DNA from: Anaerolineaceae bacterium
Lineage (GTDB): Bacteria > Chloroflexota > Anaerolineae > Anaerolineales > Anaerolineaceae
DNA: 64,000 nucleotides
Assembly (NCBI GenBank): GCA_016841525.1
Contig: JAENYZ010000003.1
Span: forward strand, 434,001 to 498,000
Direction: 5' to 3'
In this document: piece after piece, positions 33,296-42,402 of the stretch
How the letters are laid out: each line of letters begins with the position of its first letter
How positions within the stretch are numbered: position 1 is the first letter of the stretch
Notes under the pieces: generated by a model
Database searches by the model: none
What the model saw: only the letters and a program-made list of their open reading frames with translations
What the model was told of the DNA's origin: nothing
Translations under genes and position numbers: made by a program

Positions 33296-35872
33296 ATGAT
33301 CCCTATAAAACTGAAAATCGAAGGTTTTCTTTCCTATCGTGAGCCGGTGGAATTGGATTTTACTGGCTTTAACTTGGCTTGCATCTCCGGTCAGAATGGG
33401 GCAGGTAAGTCCGCTTTGCTTGATGCCATCACATGGGCATTGTTTGGGCAAGCCCGTAAGCGTGATGAATCGGTGATTAACAATCACCCCTCTATCGATG
33501 CGGCGCAGGTGACCTTTGATTTTGATTACGAGGGCAATCGTTACCGCGTTCAGCGAGCGAATCCACGCGGCAAAACTTCTTCTGTGGAATTTTTTATCCT
33601 TTCTCAAATTCCGGGGGAAGACACTCGATGGAAGCCTTTAACGGAACGCACTTTGCGTGAAACGGATAAAAAGATTGAAGACACCCTCCGGATGGATTTT
33701 GATACCTTCACCAACGCCTCCTTCTTCCTGCAGGGTAAGGCAGATCAATTTGCCATGGCACGCCCTGGAGAGCGAAAACGCATTCTGAGCAATATTTTAG
33801 GTCTGGAAGTGTGGGTAACCTATCGGGAGTCAGCGGCTTTGCGTCGACGTGAAAAAGAAAAAGAAGTCAAAGCTTTAGAAGGGCGGATCAGCGAGATCCA
33901 GGCGGAATTGGATGAGGGACCGCAGCGAAAGGAAAGGTTAACGGAACTGGAAGCGCGGTTAGAGAGCCTTTCGCAGCAGCGGAAGGAGCGTGCGCAAGCC
34001 CTGGAAAATGTCCGCCGCTTGCAGGCTGCCCTAAATGAACAGCGGAAGATGGTGACTGCCTTATGCACCCAGCTTGATGCGGCAGCGCAGAAAAATGAGC
34101 GAACGGCTCAAACCCTGGCAGAGCGGCAGTCAGAGAAACAGGAATATGACGTCATCCTTGCTAAAGGCGATCAAATTGAAAAGGCTTACCATGATTGGCA
34201 AAAAGCGCGCCAGGAATTGGAAGCGATGGAGGTTTTGGCGGAACAATTTCGTAAGCATGAAGCGTTCCGGCATGAACCATTGAGCCTGATAAGGGCAGAG
34301 CAGGCGCGGCTAAGCCAGGAAATGCAAAGCCTGGAAGAAAAACAATCCGCCCTTGAAAAAGCTCGGATTGAAGCGGAAAACCTGAAGACGCGATTAAGTG
34401 AAACTCGAGAAAAGGTTGAAAGCGCAAAAGCGCGGCTCAAACGTCGTGAAACGCTGGATGAAGAAATCCGTCAGCTTCAGGTGAAGCATGCGGATGCAAA
34501 GGCGGAAAACCCCCGACTGTACGCGGAGATGAAGGAACTTCGAGAACGTATCGATCAACTTCAAGCAGCACACGGTGTGGATTGCCCCCTATGCGGTCAA
34601 CCGCTATCCGCTGAGGAGCGGGAGGCGCTGATCCAATCTTTAACAGAAGATGGTGAAAAAAGGGGGGATCGGTATCGTGAGAATCAAAAACTGCTGAAAG
34701 GATTTGAAGGTCGTTTGCAGGAAATGGGTGCTGAGCTGGCAGATCTGAAGGGGATTGAAGTTGAACTGCGAGAGGCAACAAGAACAGCGGACCAAATAGA
34801 AAACAAGCTCAAACACCTGGAAGAAGAAGAAAAAGCGTGGCGGGGAATTGGGGCACCGCGTTTGATGGAAATTAGGTCGGCAATTATGGGGGAAACATTT
34901 GCTGAAGCGGCACGAACGCGATTGAAGGAAATTGACGGCGAGCTGGAAGCCCTTGGTTATGATATTGAAGCCCACCAATCCTTGCGGGAAGCAGAACAGG
35001 CTGGACGAGAGGTAGAGGCTGATCTACGCGCTTTAGAAGGTGCCCGGGCTGCCCTGGCGCCGATCAAACGTGAGATTGAGGGACTGCAGGCGCAGCTTGA
35101 AGAACAAGATAAAGATTTGAAAAGCTTGCAGGTGACCCATGATGAGGCAGTTGCCCAACTGGCAGCTGCAGAGGTGGATATGCCTGACCTGGTTCAGGCG
35201 GAATCAGATTTGCATGATATCCAGGAGCAGGAGAACCGCCTGCGGATGGAGGTGGGCGGTGCCAGGCAAAAGGTTGCAGTTTTAGAGACCCTGAAGGCAC
35301 GAAAGGCTGGCTTTGTTGAGGAACGAGAAGGATTGACCCAGCTGATTGCAGATTTGAAGCAGTTGGAAAGGGCTTTTGGCAAGGATGGTGTGCCGGCATT
35401 ATTGATTGAACAAGCCTTGCCGGAGATTGAAGAGGAAACCAATGAGCTGCTGTCACGCCTGACCAACGGGCAAATGTCTTTTAGTTTTGTGACCCAGCGG
35501 GAGTATAAGGACGCCAGTCGGGAGGACCTGAGGGAAACCCTCGATATTATCATCAGCGACAGTCTCGGGGAGCGTGATTATGAGATGTTCTCGGGTGGGG
35601 AAGCATTCCGGGTGAATTTCTCGATTCGATTGGCACTGTCGCAGGTGCTGGCGCGACGGGCGGGGGCTCGCTTGCAGACCCTGGTGATTGACGAGGGTTT
35701 TGGCAGCCAGGATGCCCAGGGCAGGCAGCGATTGGTGGAGGCAATCAACATGGTGAGGGATGATTTTGAGAAGATTTTGGTGATCACGCATCTTGAAGAA
35801 TTGAAGGATGTCTTCCCTAACCGGATCGAAGTTGAAAAGACCCCGCAGGGCTCGCAGTTGACGGTGGTGTAG
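33296..35872 (+). CDS. Rad50/SbcC-like SMC ATPase
   Basis: An 858-residue SMC-type protein with Walker A 32-39 (GQNGAGKS), long coiled coils (about 175-425 and 440-690), a zinc hook CPLC at residues 430-433, signature SGGEAFRVN and Walker B near 796-800 (LVIDE). It is the length of archaeal Rad50 (about 880), shorter than SbcC. Rad50 bridges DNA ends and needs Mre11; no Mre11/SbcD gene is next to it. It is the last gene of the nurA-herA operon, one base after herA. Confidence 0.9.
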   Translation: MIPIKLKIEGFLSYREPVELDFTGFNLACISGQNGAGKSALLDAITWALFGQARKRDESVINNHPSIDAAQVTFDFDYEGNRYRVQRANPRGKTSSVEFFILSQIPGEDTRWKPLTERTLRETDKKIEDTLRMDFDTFTNASFFLQGKADQFAMARPGERKRILSNILGLEVWVTYRESAALRRREKEKEVKALEGRISEIQAELDEGPQRKERLTELEARLESLSQQRKERAQALENVRRLQAALNEQRKMVTALCTQLDAAAQKNERTAQTLAERQSEKQEYDVILAKGDQIEKAYHDWQKARQELEAMEVLAEQFRKHEAFRHEPLSLIRAEQARLSQEMQSLEEKQSALEKARIEAENLKTRLSETREKVESAKARLKRRETLDEEIRQLQVKHADAKAENPRLYAEMKELRERIDQLQAAHGVDCPLCGQPLSAEEREALIQSLTEDGEKRGDRYRENQKLLKGFEGRLQEMGAELADLKGIEVELREATRTADQIENKLKHLEEEEKAWRGIGAPRLMEIRSAIMGETFAEAARTRLKEIDGELEALGYDIEAHQSLREAEQAGREVEADLRALEGARAALAPIKREIEGLQAQLEEQDKDLKSLQVTHDEAVAQLAAAEVDMPDLVQAESDLHDIQEQENRLRMEVGGARQKVAVLETLKARKAGFVEEREGLTQLIADLKQLERAFGKDGVPALLIEQALPEIEEETNELLSRLTNGQMSFSFVTQREYKDASREDLRETLDIIISDSLGERDYEMFSGGEAFRVNFSIRLALSQVLARRAGARLQTLVIDEGFGSQDAQGRQRLVEAINMVRDDFEKILVITHLEELKDVFPNRIEVEKTPQGSQLTVV

Positions 35873-35884
35873 TTGTTGCAATTT

Positions 35885-35917
35885 GTCACGTAGGCGTCTG
35901 ACGACGCCATACGTGAC
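35885..35917. repeat. Palindromic repeat, copy 2 (TCACGTA-type hairpin)
   Basis: GTCACGTAGGCGTC (35885-35898) pairs with GACGCCATACGTGAC (35903-35917) with a 4-nt loop and one bulged T. It is related to the element at 11690-11731 and starts 12 bp after the Rad50-like stop. Confidence 0.6.
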
Positions 35918-35940
35918 CTACGAAAATCAATTGTATTAGG

Positions 35941-36242
35941 GCTATTCCTGATCCTTAATTAACGATTTCTCGGTTAATTCGTGTTCCAGGAGAAGTTTTA
36001 TATCTTAGTTTGTTACTGCGTGCGAAGCGTGGCAGTCTCATGATGAATAATTTCCCTCATTCGTCTCGCCTGCGGCGATCCACCTTCTCCTGGAACGCAG
36101 TGGAACACCTTTAGGTGCAGGAGAAGGCATTAACGGCAATTCACATGAAAAGGTGATCTGCGAAATATTATTGTGAGAGAGCGATTCCTGGTCCTTAAAT
36201 AAAAAATTCCTGGTTTACTTGCGTTCCAGGAGAAGGCGTTAT
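35941..36242. repeat. Two approximately 60-bp direct repeats 240 bp apart
   Basis: 35941-36000 and 36181-36240 align from the same first base over about 60 bp, around three quarters identical, both ending in GTTCCAGGAGAAG. Between them (36083-36098) is an inverted copy of the CGTTCCAGGAGAAGG end and a GCGAAGC-type fragment (about 36021-36034). No gene is present in 35873-36361. Confidence 0.5.
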
Positions 36243-36259
36243 TGGTAAAGTAAATGAAA

Positions 36260-36310
36260 GTAGGGGCTCGGCCGTCTTCGATTCTTCGACACTTTGCGCC
36301 GTGCCCCTAC
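36260..36310. repeat. GTAGGGGC...GCCCCTAC inverted repeat
   Basis: Arms 36260-36267 and 36303-36310 form an 8-bp perfect inverted repeat, with further partial pairing inside (CGGC/GCCG). It lies between the converging Rad50-like and lpdA genes. Elements of this form are common dispersed palindromes; it may also stop lpdA transcription, though a T-run is missing on the minus side. Confidence 0.4.
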
Positions 36311-36361
36311 AGTATTTTTCAGGAAATGGTCCGCCTGTTAGTTTTTTTAGCAAATTCATGC

Positions 36362-37759
36362 CTAAATGTGTATCGATTTACCCAGCGCTCCCTCAGCGGC
36401 TTCCATGATCGCTTCAGTCAGGGTGGGATGGGCGTGCACATTGCGACCAATTTCATGGGTTGTCAATTCAAAACGCTGCGCCAATGTCAACTCCGGTAAA
36501 AGTTCTGAAACATCCGGTCCGACCATTTGCGCACCGAGAATCTCGCCGTATTTCTTGTCGCTGACGACTTTGACAAACCCCTGGTAATCCCCCAACCCAA
36601 GGGCTTTACCATTTGCCTGGAATGGGAATTCACCAACAGCGACTTCATAACCCTTTTCCTTTGCCTGTTCTTCTGTATAGCCAAAGGAGGCTGTTTGCGG
36701 ATGGCAGTAGGTTGCGCGGGGCATCATATCATAATCGAGGGTAACAGTCTCAACCCCGGCGATATTTTCTGCAGCGACCACACCCATCGCCTGTGCAACA
36801 TGTGCGAGGAGCAGTTTGCCGGTGACATCACCAATCGCCCAGATGCCGTCAACATTGGTCGCCATGCGCTCATCAATGTCGATATGACCTCTATCGGTCA
36901 ATTTCACGCCAACGTCTTCCAGACCCAAGCCTTTGGTATTTGGTTTGAAACCAATAGCCACCATGGTCATTTCAGATTCGATCACTTCTTCACCATCTTC
37001 GGTTTCTACAGTTACTTTGGTCCCTTTATCGGTGGCTTCGACTGATTTAACTTTGGATTTGGTCATCACCTTGATGCCGCGTTTCTTGTAAGCCTTCTCA
37101 ATTTCTTTGCTGATGGCTTCATCTTCCAGCGGTAAGAGATGGTCCAGCATTTCAACGATTGTCACCTCAACGCCATAAGCATTCCAAACCGTGGCGAATT
37201 CCACACCAATGGCGCCGCCCCCAATGATCACGGCTGATTCAGGTAAGGTGTCCCGCATGATGGCGTCTTCATAATCGACGATTTTCTTGCCGTCCAGTTC
37301 AATACCCGGAATAATGAAGGGATGGGAACCTGTTGCAATGATAATATCTTTGGCTTTCAGTGTTTCAACATCGCCTTCTTCCGGCGTGACTTCGACTGTG
37401 TCTTTAGCAGTTAGCTTTGCAGCCCCCATATGAACGTCGATATTGTGTTTTTTCATTAAGAACCCGACGCCGCGTGTCAGCCGATCTGAAACTTTGCGGC
37501 TTCGCTTGAAAGCAACACTGTAATCGAGCTCAAGATTATCAAAACTGAAGCCAAATTCTTTACCCTGCTCTCTTAAGGTATGCGCAACATCCGCGTTTTT
37601 CAACAGCGCTTTGGATGGAATACAGCCAATGTTCAAACAAACACCACCAAGGAAACGTTTTTCAATAATTGCGGTTTTCAAACCAAGCTGGGCACTGCGA
37701 ATCGCAGAAACATATCCTCCCGGACCAGCGCCAATAACAACGACATCATATTCTTTCAT
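36362..37759 (-). CDS. lpdA: Dihydrolipoyl dehydrogenase (E3)
   Basis: A 465-residue flavoprotein disulfide reductase that re-oxidises the lipoyl arm of E2. FAD-binding GAGPGGY lies at 10-16. The redox disulfide is Cys-41/Cys-46 ([14 protein letters not shown]). The NAD site [12 protein letters not shown] and the C-terminal catalytic pair His-444 and Glu-449 (HAHPTLTEA) are present. It is the last gene of the E1-alpha, E1-beta, E2, E3 cluster and of normal length. Confidence 0.95.
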   Translation of the reverse strand: MKEYDVVVIGAGPGGYVSAIRSAQLGLKTAIIEKRFLGGVCLNIGCIPSKALLKNADVAHTLREQGKEFGFSFDNLELDYSVAFKRSRKVSDRLTRGVGFLMKKHNIDVHMGAAKLTAKDTVEVTPEEGDVETLKAKDIIIATGSHPFIIPGIELDGKKIVDYEDAIMRDTLPESAVIIGGGAIGVEFATVWNAYGVEVTIVEMLDHLLPLEDEAISKEIEKAYKKRGIKVMTKSKVKSVEATDKGTKVTVETEDGEEVIESEMTMVAIGFKPNTKGLGLEDVGVKLTDRGHIDIDERMATNVDGIWAIGDVTGKLLLAHVAQAMGVVAAENIAGVETVTLDYDMMPRATYCHPQTASFGYTEEQAKEKGYEVAVGEFPFQANGKALGLGDYQGFVKVVSDKKYGEILGAQMVGPDVSELLPELTLAQRFELTTHEIGRNVHAHPTLTEAIMEAAEGALGKSIHI

Positions 37760-37874
37760 AGGATGGAATTCCTTTCAATTTAATTTTTTATCAGTTCAGT
37801 TTTATCTTTAGCCAGCTCACAAAGCTTTATCCATTATACCGAAATATAAATGCTTAATGTGATGTAATTTATCT

Positions 37875-39176
37875 TTATTGCCAATTTTCAAGACTCTCAA
37901 CGACATGCGCCAGGAATGTGTCCGCTGAAGCGCCATCCAGAATGCGATGGTCGAATGTATAACTTAAATAAACCATTGGTTTGATGGCAATCGCGTCGTT
38001 GACAACAACCGGTCGCTTTTGAATCGTCCCTGCTCCGAGGATGCCGCTTTGAGGCTGGTTGATGACCGGGGTTGCAAACAGGGAGCCTTTGATCCCGTGA
38101 TTGGTCAGGGTAAATGTGCCGTTCTGGACTTCATCAGGTTTGAGATCTCCCACTCGAGCACGCTCAGAAAGGTCAATGACCTTTTTGGCAATCCCAACAA
38201 GGGAGAGTTCATCTGCATTCATGATGACCGGGACGATCAACCCGCCTTCGGGCAGGGCAACTGCCATCCCAAGGTTGATATGCTTGTGAATCCGAATACC
38301 CTGATCTGTCCAGGATGAATTCGCTAACGGGACGGCTTTTAAGCCTGATACGATGGCAGCCAGGAGGTAAGGGGTATATGTCAGGTGAATGCCGCTTTCC
38401 CCAGCCTCTTGATTTACAATGGCACGGTGACGCGCTACCCGGCTCATATCCGCTTCCATCACGGTTGTGACATGCGGAGCGATACGTTTGCTTTGCTGCA
38501 TATGCTCGGCAATTCGTTTTCGCATCGGTGATAGCGGCAGCGTCTCACCGGGTACGCCGGACGTTGTTGTTTGCTTTTGAGGGGGTAATTCTTCATCTTT
38601 CTTTGCAAAAACCATTTCGGTTGGACGGAAAAGGTCACCATCAGCAGGCGTCTCCCAGATCGGGATCTCAGCCTCTGTTTTACTTTCCTGTGCCTCTAAA
38701 TATTTCAATACGTCCTTTTTTGTGATCCGCTCATCCATGCCGGTGCCTTTGACCTTAGTCAGGTCGACATTTTTCGCTTGCGCTAATCTTGAAACAACCG
38801 GTGAGATGTATCCCAGCTTTTCATCCCGCCCTGCTTCTTTCTGTGGGACGGCTTCATCGGGGATTGATTTATCATCTGGCGTTTCGACGGGCTCATCATC
38901 ATGGTCAATATCTTTGCCTTCATCCGGAATGTTATCGCCCGGCTCGCCGATCCATGCCAGGATCGTTCCCACCTCGACAGTTTCTCCTTCAGGGACAAGG
39001 ATTTTGAGGATCGTGCCGCTGGCAGGGCTGGGGACTTCGGAAGTTACCTTATCCGTTTCTACATCCAGGAGTGACTCATATTCTTCAATTTTTTCTCCTT
39101 CTTCTTTCAGCCAGGCAGTTACGGTCCCTTCAACAATTGATTCACCCAATTTGGGCATGATCACTTTTGTTGGCAT
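37875..39176 (-). CDS. 2-oxo acid dehydrogenase E2 (dihydrolipoyl acyltransferase)
   Basis: A 433-residue E2 core enzyme. One lipoyl domain (residues 1-78) carries Lys-43 in the ETDKV motif. An acidic linker leads to the peripheral subunit-binding domain (about 122-160, ISPVVSRLAQAKNVDL), then a second linker and the acyltransferase domain ending with the catalytic HRILDG (His-410, Asp-414). It forms the core that E1 and E3 bind. Pyruvate or branched-chain oxo acid substrates cannot be separated by eye. Confidence 0.93.
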   Translation of the reverse strand: MPTKVIMPKLGESIVEGTVTAWLKEEGEKIEEYESLLDVETDKVTSEVPSPASGTILKILVPEGETVEVGTILAWIGEPGDNIPDEGKDIDHDDEPVETPDDKSIPDEAVPQKEAGRDEKLGYISPVVSRLAQAKNVDLTKVKGTGMDERITKKDVLKYLEAQESKTEAEIPIWETPADGDLFRPTEMVFAKKDEELPPQKQTTTSGVPGETLPLSPMRKRIAEHMQQSKRIAPHVTTVMEADMSRVARHRAIVNQEAGESGIHLTYTPYLLAAIVSGLKAVPLANSSWTDQGIRIHKHINLGMAVALPEGGLIVPVIMNADELSLVGIAKKVIDLSERARVGDLKPDEVQNGTFTLTNHGIKGSLFATPVINQPQSGILGAGTIQKRPVVVNDAIAIKPMVYLSYTFDHRILDGASADTFLAHVVESLENWQ

Positions 39177-39266
39177 TTTTCCTCCTTGTCTTTTAATCCT
39201 GATTTTTCTGTTTAAACTCAGAACCTTTTTAAATTTCTATGTGTTCTAATTTTAGCTTTATTTGGC

Positions 39267-40253
39267 TTAGAAAGCTGCCAGATCACGGATTGCATTGGCA
39301 ATTTTTTCTGTATTTACCATGAACCATTCCTGCATCGGGTGACTGAAGGGTACAGCCGGCACATCCGGGCCGGCCAGGCGTCGCACCGGGGCGTCCAGGT
39401 CCTTAAATCCCCATTCAGCAATCGTCGCGGCAACTTCTGCGCCATACCCGCCGGTCAGGTTGTCCTCGTGAACGATCAGGGCCTTGCTGGTCTTACGAAC
39501 GGATTTCAGGATCGTCTCCTGGTCAATCGGGTAAAGTGTGCGTAAATCCACAACTTCAACATCAATGCCCTCCTCAGCTGCCTTTTCAGCAGCTTGCAAA
39601 GCATAGTGATGCATCATACCGTAAGCAAAAACGGTCAGATCCTGGCCTTCACGGGTGACTTTTGCCGGCCCGATGGGAACGGTATATTCCTGATCCTCCG
39701 GGACTTCGCCCTTGATCAATCGATAGCCCTTTTTCGGCTCAAAGAACATGACCGGGTTTGGGTCCCGAACAGCAGATTTTAACAGCCCTTTGGCATCATA
39801 GGGGTTTGAAGGGATCACAACTTTCAGCCCGGGCACATGGGTGAAGAAGGCTTCCACACTCTGTGAATGGTACAGCCCGCCCCCAATGCCGCCGCCATAG
39901 GGCGCGCGAATCACCATTGGGACGGTCCACTGGCCGTTTGAGCGATAGTACATTTTCGATGCTTCGCTCACGATCTGGTTGAATGCCGGGTAGATAAAGT
40001 CTGCAAATTGGATCTCGCAGATGGGGCGTTTGCCGTACAGGGCAGCACCAACGCCCACGCCAACAATGGTTAATTCTGCCAGCGGGGAATCCATAACACG
40101 TTCTTCGCCGTATTTTTCGAAAAGCCCCTGGGTTGCTCTGAAGACACCGCCACGCACACCGACATCCTCACCGATGATAAAGACCCTATCATCACGCGCC
40201 AGTTCTTCATCCATTGCCTGTCGTATGGCTTCGACCATGGTGATCTCAGTCAT
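39267..40253 (-). CDS. 2-oxo acid dehydrogenase E1 beta subunit
   Basis: A 328-residue transketolase-type beta subunit. EDVGVRGGVFRATQGL, GQWTVPMVIRAPYGGGIGG and the ESLYxHP-like VEAFFTHVPGLKVV regions fit pyruvate/branched-chain E1 beta. I start at 40253 (MTEITMVEAI) because GAGGAGG lies just upstream; the open frame to 40334 runs into the E1 alpha gene. It overlaps E1 alpha by 8 bp, so the two subunits are coupled. The C-terminal domain (about 200-328) is complete. Confidence 0.93.
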   Translation of the reverse strand: MTEITMVEAIRQAMDEELARDDRVFIIGEDVGVRGGVFRATQGLFEKYGEERVMDSPLAELTIVGVGVGAALYGKRPICEIQFADFIYPAFNQIVSEASKMYYRSNGQWTVPMVIRAPYGGGIGGGLYHSQSVEAFFTHVPGLKVVIPSNPYDAKGLLKSAVRDPNPVMFFEPKKGYRLIKGEVPEDQEYTVPIGPAKVTREGQDLTVFAYGMMHHYALQAAEKAAEEGIDVEVVDLRTLYPIDQETILKSVRKTSKALIVHEDNLTGGYGAEVAATIAEWGFKDLDAPVRRLAGPDVPAVPFSHPMQEWFMVNTEKIANAIRDLAAF

Positions 40254-41229
40254 GATTTTCCTCCTCGGCATATACTGGGGTGGCAGCTTCTTCACCTTTT
40301 GGATATGGTGCCCTGGTTGCCTCCTCAACTGCATCGTCTACTGATTTTTTTGCCTTCTCTTCTAAGGTCTTATATTCTTCCTCAGTCATCAACCCCTGTT
40401 CGATAAGCTGCTCTTTCATCACAATGATTGGGTCCTCTTTCTTGAAATGTTCAACCTCCTCCCGGGTGCGGTAACTGCGGTCATCGTCGTCGGAGGAATG
40501 AGGGGTCAGGCGGTACATTTTTGCCTCGATTACGGAGGGTCCATCCCCTTTTCGTGCATTGTCCACAGCTTCTTTGACGGCATCATAGACTTCAAACATC
40601 TGGGTTCCATCAACCTCGATCCCGGGCAATCCTAAGCCGCATGCCTTATCAGCAGCGCTGCTCACAGCCATCTGCTTTTCCTGGGGAACGGATATGGCAT
40701 AGCGATTGTTTTCCACAAGGAACACAACAGGCAATTGGTGGATCGCGGCAAAATTGACTGCCTCATACCATTCGCCCTGGGATGTTGACCCCTCACCGAT
40801 CGTGGTGAGCACAACTTCATCCTTGCCATCCATTTTGATTCCCAAACCGATGCCAGATGCATGCGGCGATTGCGTTGCAACCGGGGCTGAATGGCTGACA
40901 ATATTGGCTTGCCTTAAACTGAAATGGCTTGGCATCTGCCGGGCACCAGAGCTTGGCTCCTGTGCTTTGCCCATCAGGCTCATCACAAAGTCTGTTGGGC
41001 TCATCCCCATCGCGATCAACATTGAAAGATCGCGATAGTAGGGAACCAGCCAGTCCTTGCCTTTTTCAATGGCATAGACGGCACCGACCTGGGCAGCCTC
41101 CTGCCCGATACCGGAAATGTGAAAGGCAATCTTTCCCTGGCGATGCAGTACCCAGGCACGTTCGTCCAGGCGCCTGGACAGCAGCATGGTCCAGAACATT
41201 TCCTTCTTTTTCTCATTAGAGAGCGGCAT
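40246..41229 (-). CDS. 2-oxo acid dehydrogenase E1 alpha subunit
   Basis: A 327-residue thiamine-diphosphate-dependent alpha subunit. The TPP/magnesium motif begins GEGSTSQGE (GEG replaces the usual GDG) and ends LVENNRYAIS. MPSHFS and HSSDDDDRSYRT, a phospholoop-like region, are present. It starts the dehydrogenase operon; GGAGGTCAT precedes the ATG. Substrate may be pyruvate, branched-chain oxo acids or acetoin. Pyruvate is favoured only because a complete single-copy cluster is present. Confidence 0.93.
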   Translation of the reverse strand: MPLSNEKKKEMFWTMLLSRRLDERAWVLHRQGKIAFHISGIGQEAAQVGAVYAIEKGKDWLVPYYRDLSMLIAMGMSPTDFVMSLMGKAQEPSSGARQMPSHFSLRQANIVSHSAPVATQSPHASGIGLGIKMDGKDEVVLTTIGEGSTSQGEWYEAVNFAAIHQLPVVFLVENNRYAISVPQEKQMAVSSAADKACGLGLPGIEVDGTQMFEVYDAVKEAVDNARKGDGPSVIEAKMYRLTPHSSDDDDRSYRTREEVEHFKKEDPIIVMKEQLIEQGLMTEEEYKTLEEKAKKSVDDAVEEATRAPYPKGEEAATPVYAEEENHD

Positions 41230-41556
41230 GTATGACCTCCCGAAACTTAACTATTTATATTATTTATTAATCATTAGATGGTTCATTGTCTGCTTATGAG
41301 CCCAGGAGTGTTCAAGGGGAGTGCATAATTGCTCATAACATAGACAGTCATTACGGTTTTTTCCCTTTAATTAATCATACTGGCAAGAATGTGTAAATCA
41401 AATTTTTATACCTTTATTTTTAGATTTATTATTTCGGAATTGGTTACATATAAATTAACAAATTGCTGCTTTTTTAAAGCAGTGGGTTAATATATATATC
41501 AGCTTTCAGACCCAGAATATTCAGAAAACTCTAATGTAAAATTAATAATAAAATGC

Positions 41557-41629
41557 TTGCTAAACATTTATGGTTGTGATATATTTTATATCGTCAAACG
41601 TCTGGGTGCCCCCCTCACCCAGGCGTTTG
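41557..41629 (+). promoter_or_regulatory. Promoter with a 5'-end hairpin upstream of the SpoU methyltransferase
   Basis: TTGCTA (41557-41562), a 17-bp spacer and TATATT (41580-41585) are followed by an almost perfect 14-bp stem: CAAACGTCTGGGTG (41595-41608) with CACCCAGGCGTTTG (41616-41629), one G-T pair, loop of seven. The hairpin would lie at the very 5' end of the RNA. There is no T-run, so it is not a terminator. The rest of the 508-bp gap 41230-41737 is A+T-rich and shows nothing else. Confidence 0.5.
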
Positions 41630-41737
41630 GCGCTTTAATAGGCAAATTTTTTAAACCTGCCTTTTCACCAGTAAAATTCCAAAAAGCGATAAAATAAAGA
41701 CGCTTCTGTTTTCGAAAACAGCTTGTTGGAGTGAGCA

Positions 41738-42373
41738 ATGCTAAATTTTAAATTCATGCAATGCGTCAATGATGCCTGTAATTTACGCATGCCAATCGAT
41801 CTGGATCAGTACAGCGGAAAATTTTGTCCAGTATGCGGCGAACCAATGGAATTTGTTTCTGCCCCATTAGATTTTAAGGGCTCAACAGGAATAATCGTCA
41901 GACCGGAGCGCGAGATGGTTGTTATTCTGGATAATTTACGCAGTGCTTATAATGTTGGCGCAATTTTTCGAACAGCAGACGGCGCTGGCATTAAGAAATT
42001 GTTCTTGTGTGGTATCACTCCCACGCCTGGAAATGGGATGGGATTGGAGAAAACGGCTCTGGGTGCTGAGGATCATGTTCCCTGGGAGTATCATCCCAAC
42101 GCTTTGAAGCTGCTTGAACAACGCCAATCGAAAGGTTTGCAATTAATCGCCCTGGAGAGAACGGCAGCATCCATCCCCATCTTTGATTTTTATCCTGATC
42201 GAGTAGATGGACGGGTTCTGGCATTGGTTATTGGTAATGAAAAAGCCGGGGTTGATCCCGGGATCATTGATCTATGTGAACAGGTATTGGCAATTCCAAT
42301 GATGGGCGAAAAAGGCTCTCTCAATGTGGGGGTTGCTTTTGGTATTGCTGCTTACTGGTTGTCCTTTGTTTAG
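41738..42373 (+). CDS. SpoU-family RNA methyltransferase with an N-terminal zinc ribbon
   Basis: A 211-residue SPOUT-fold 2'-O-methyltransferase. The C-terminal knot is seen in NLRSAYNVGAIFRTADGAG, ALVIGNEKAGVD and IPMMGEKGSLNVGVAFGI. Residues 1-45 carry Cys-9, Cys-14, Cys-30 and Cys-33, a zinc-ribbon arrangement not usual in TrmH. The target (rRNA or tRNA) is unknown; the ribbon may help bind RNA. It is the first gene of a plus-strand run. Confidence 0.9.
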   Translation: MLNFKFMQCVNDACNLRMPIDLDQYSGKFCPVCGEPMEFVSAPLDFKGSTGIIVRPEREMVVILDNLRSAYNVGAIFRTADGAGIKKLFLCGITPTPGNGMGLEKTALGAEDHVPWEYHPNALKLLEQRQSKGLQLIALERTAASIPIFDFYPDRVDGRVLALVIGNEKAGVDPGIIDLCEQVLAIPMMGEKGSLNVGVAFGIAAYWLSFV

Positions 42374-42402
42374 TTATTCATTATTATCAAGTGAAAGAAA
42401 TT

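Noticed and set aside
30933-35872. HerA-based anti-phage defence system
   Set aside because: Partners such as Sir2 or DUF4297 are absent and the set matches the NurA/HerA/Rad50 repair arrangement, so housekeeping repair is preferred.
36362-41229. Branched-chain 2-oxo acid or acetoin dehydrogenase as a firm call
   Set aside because: E1 and E2 of these complexes cannot be told apart by eye; the general 2-oxo acid name is used.
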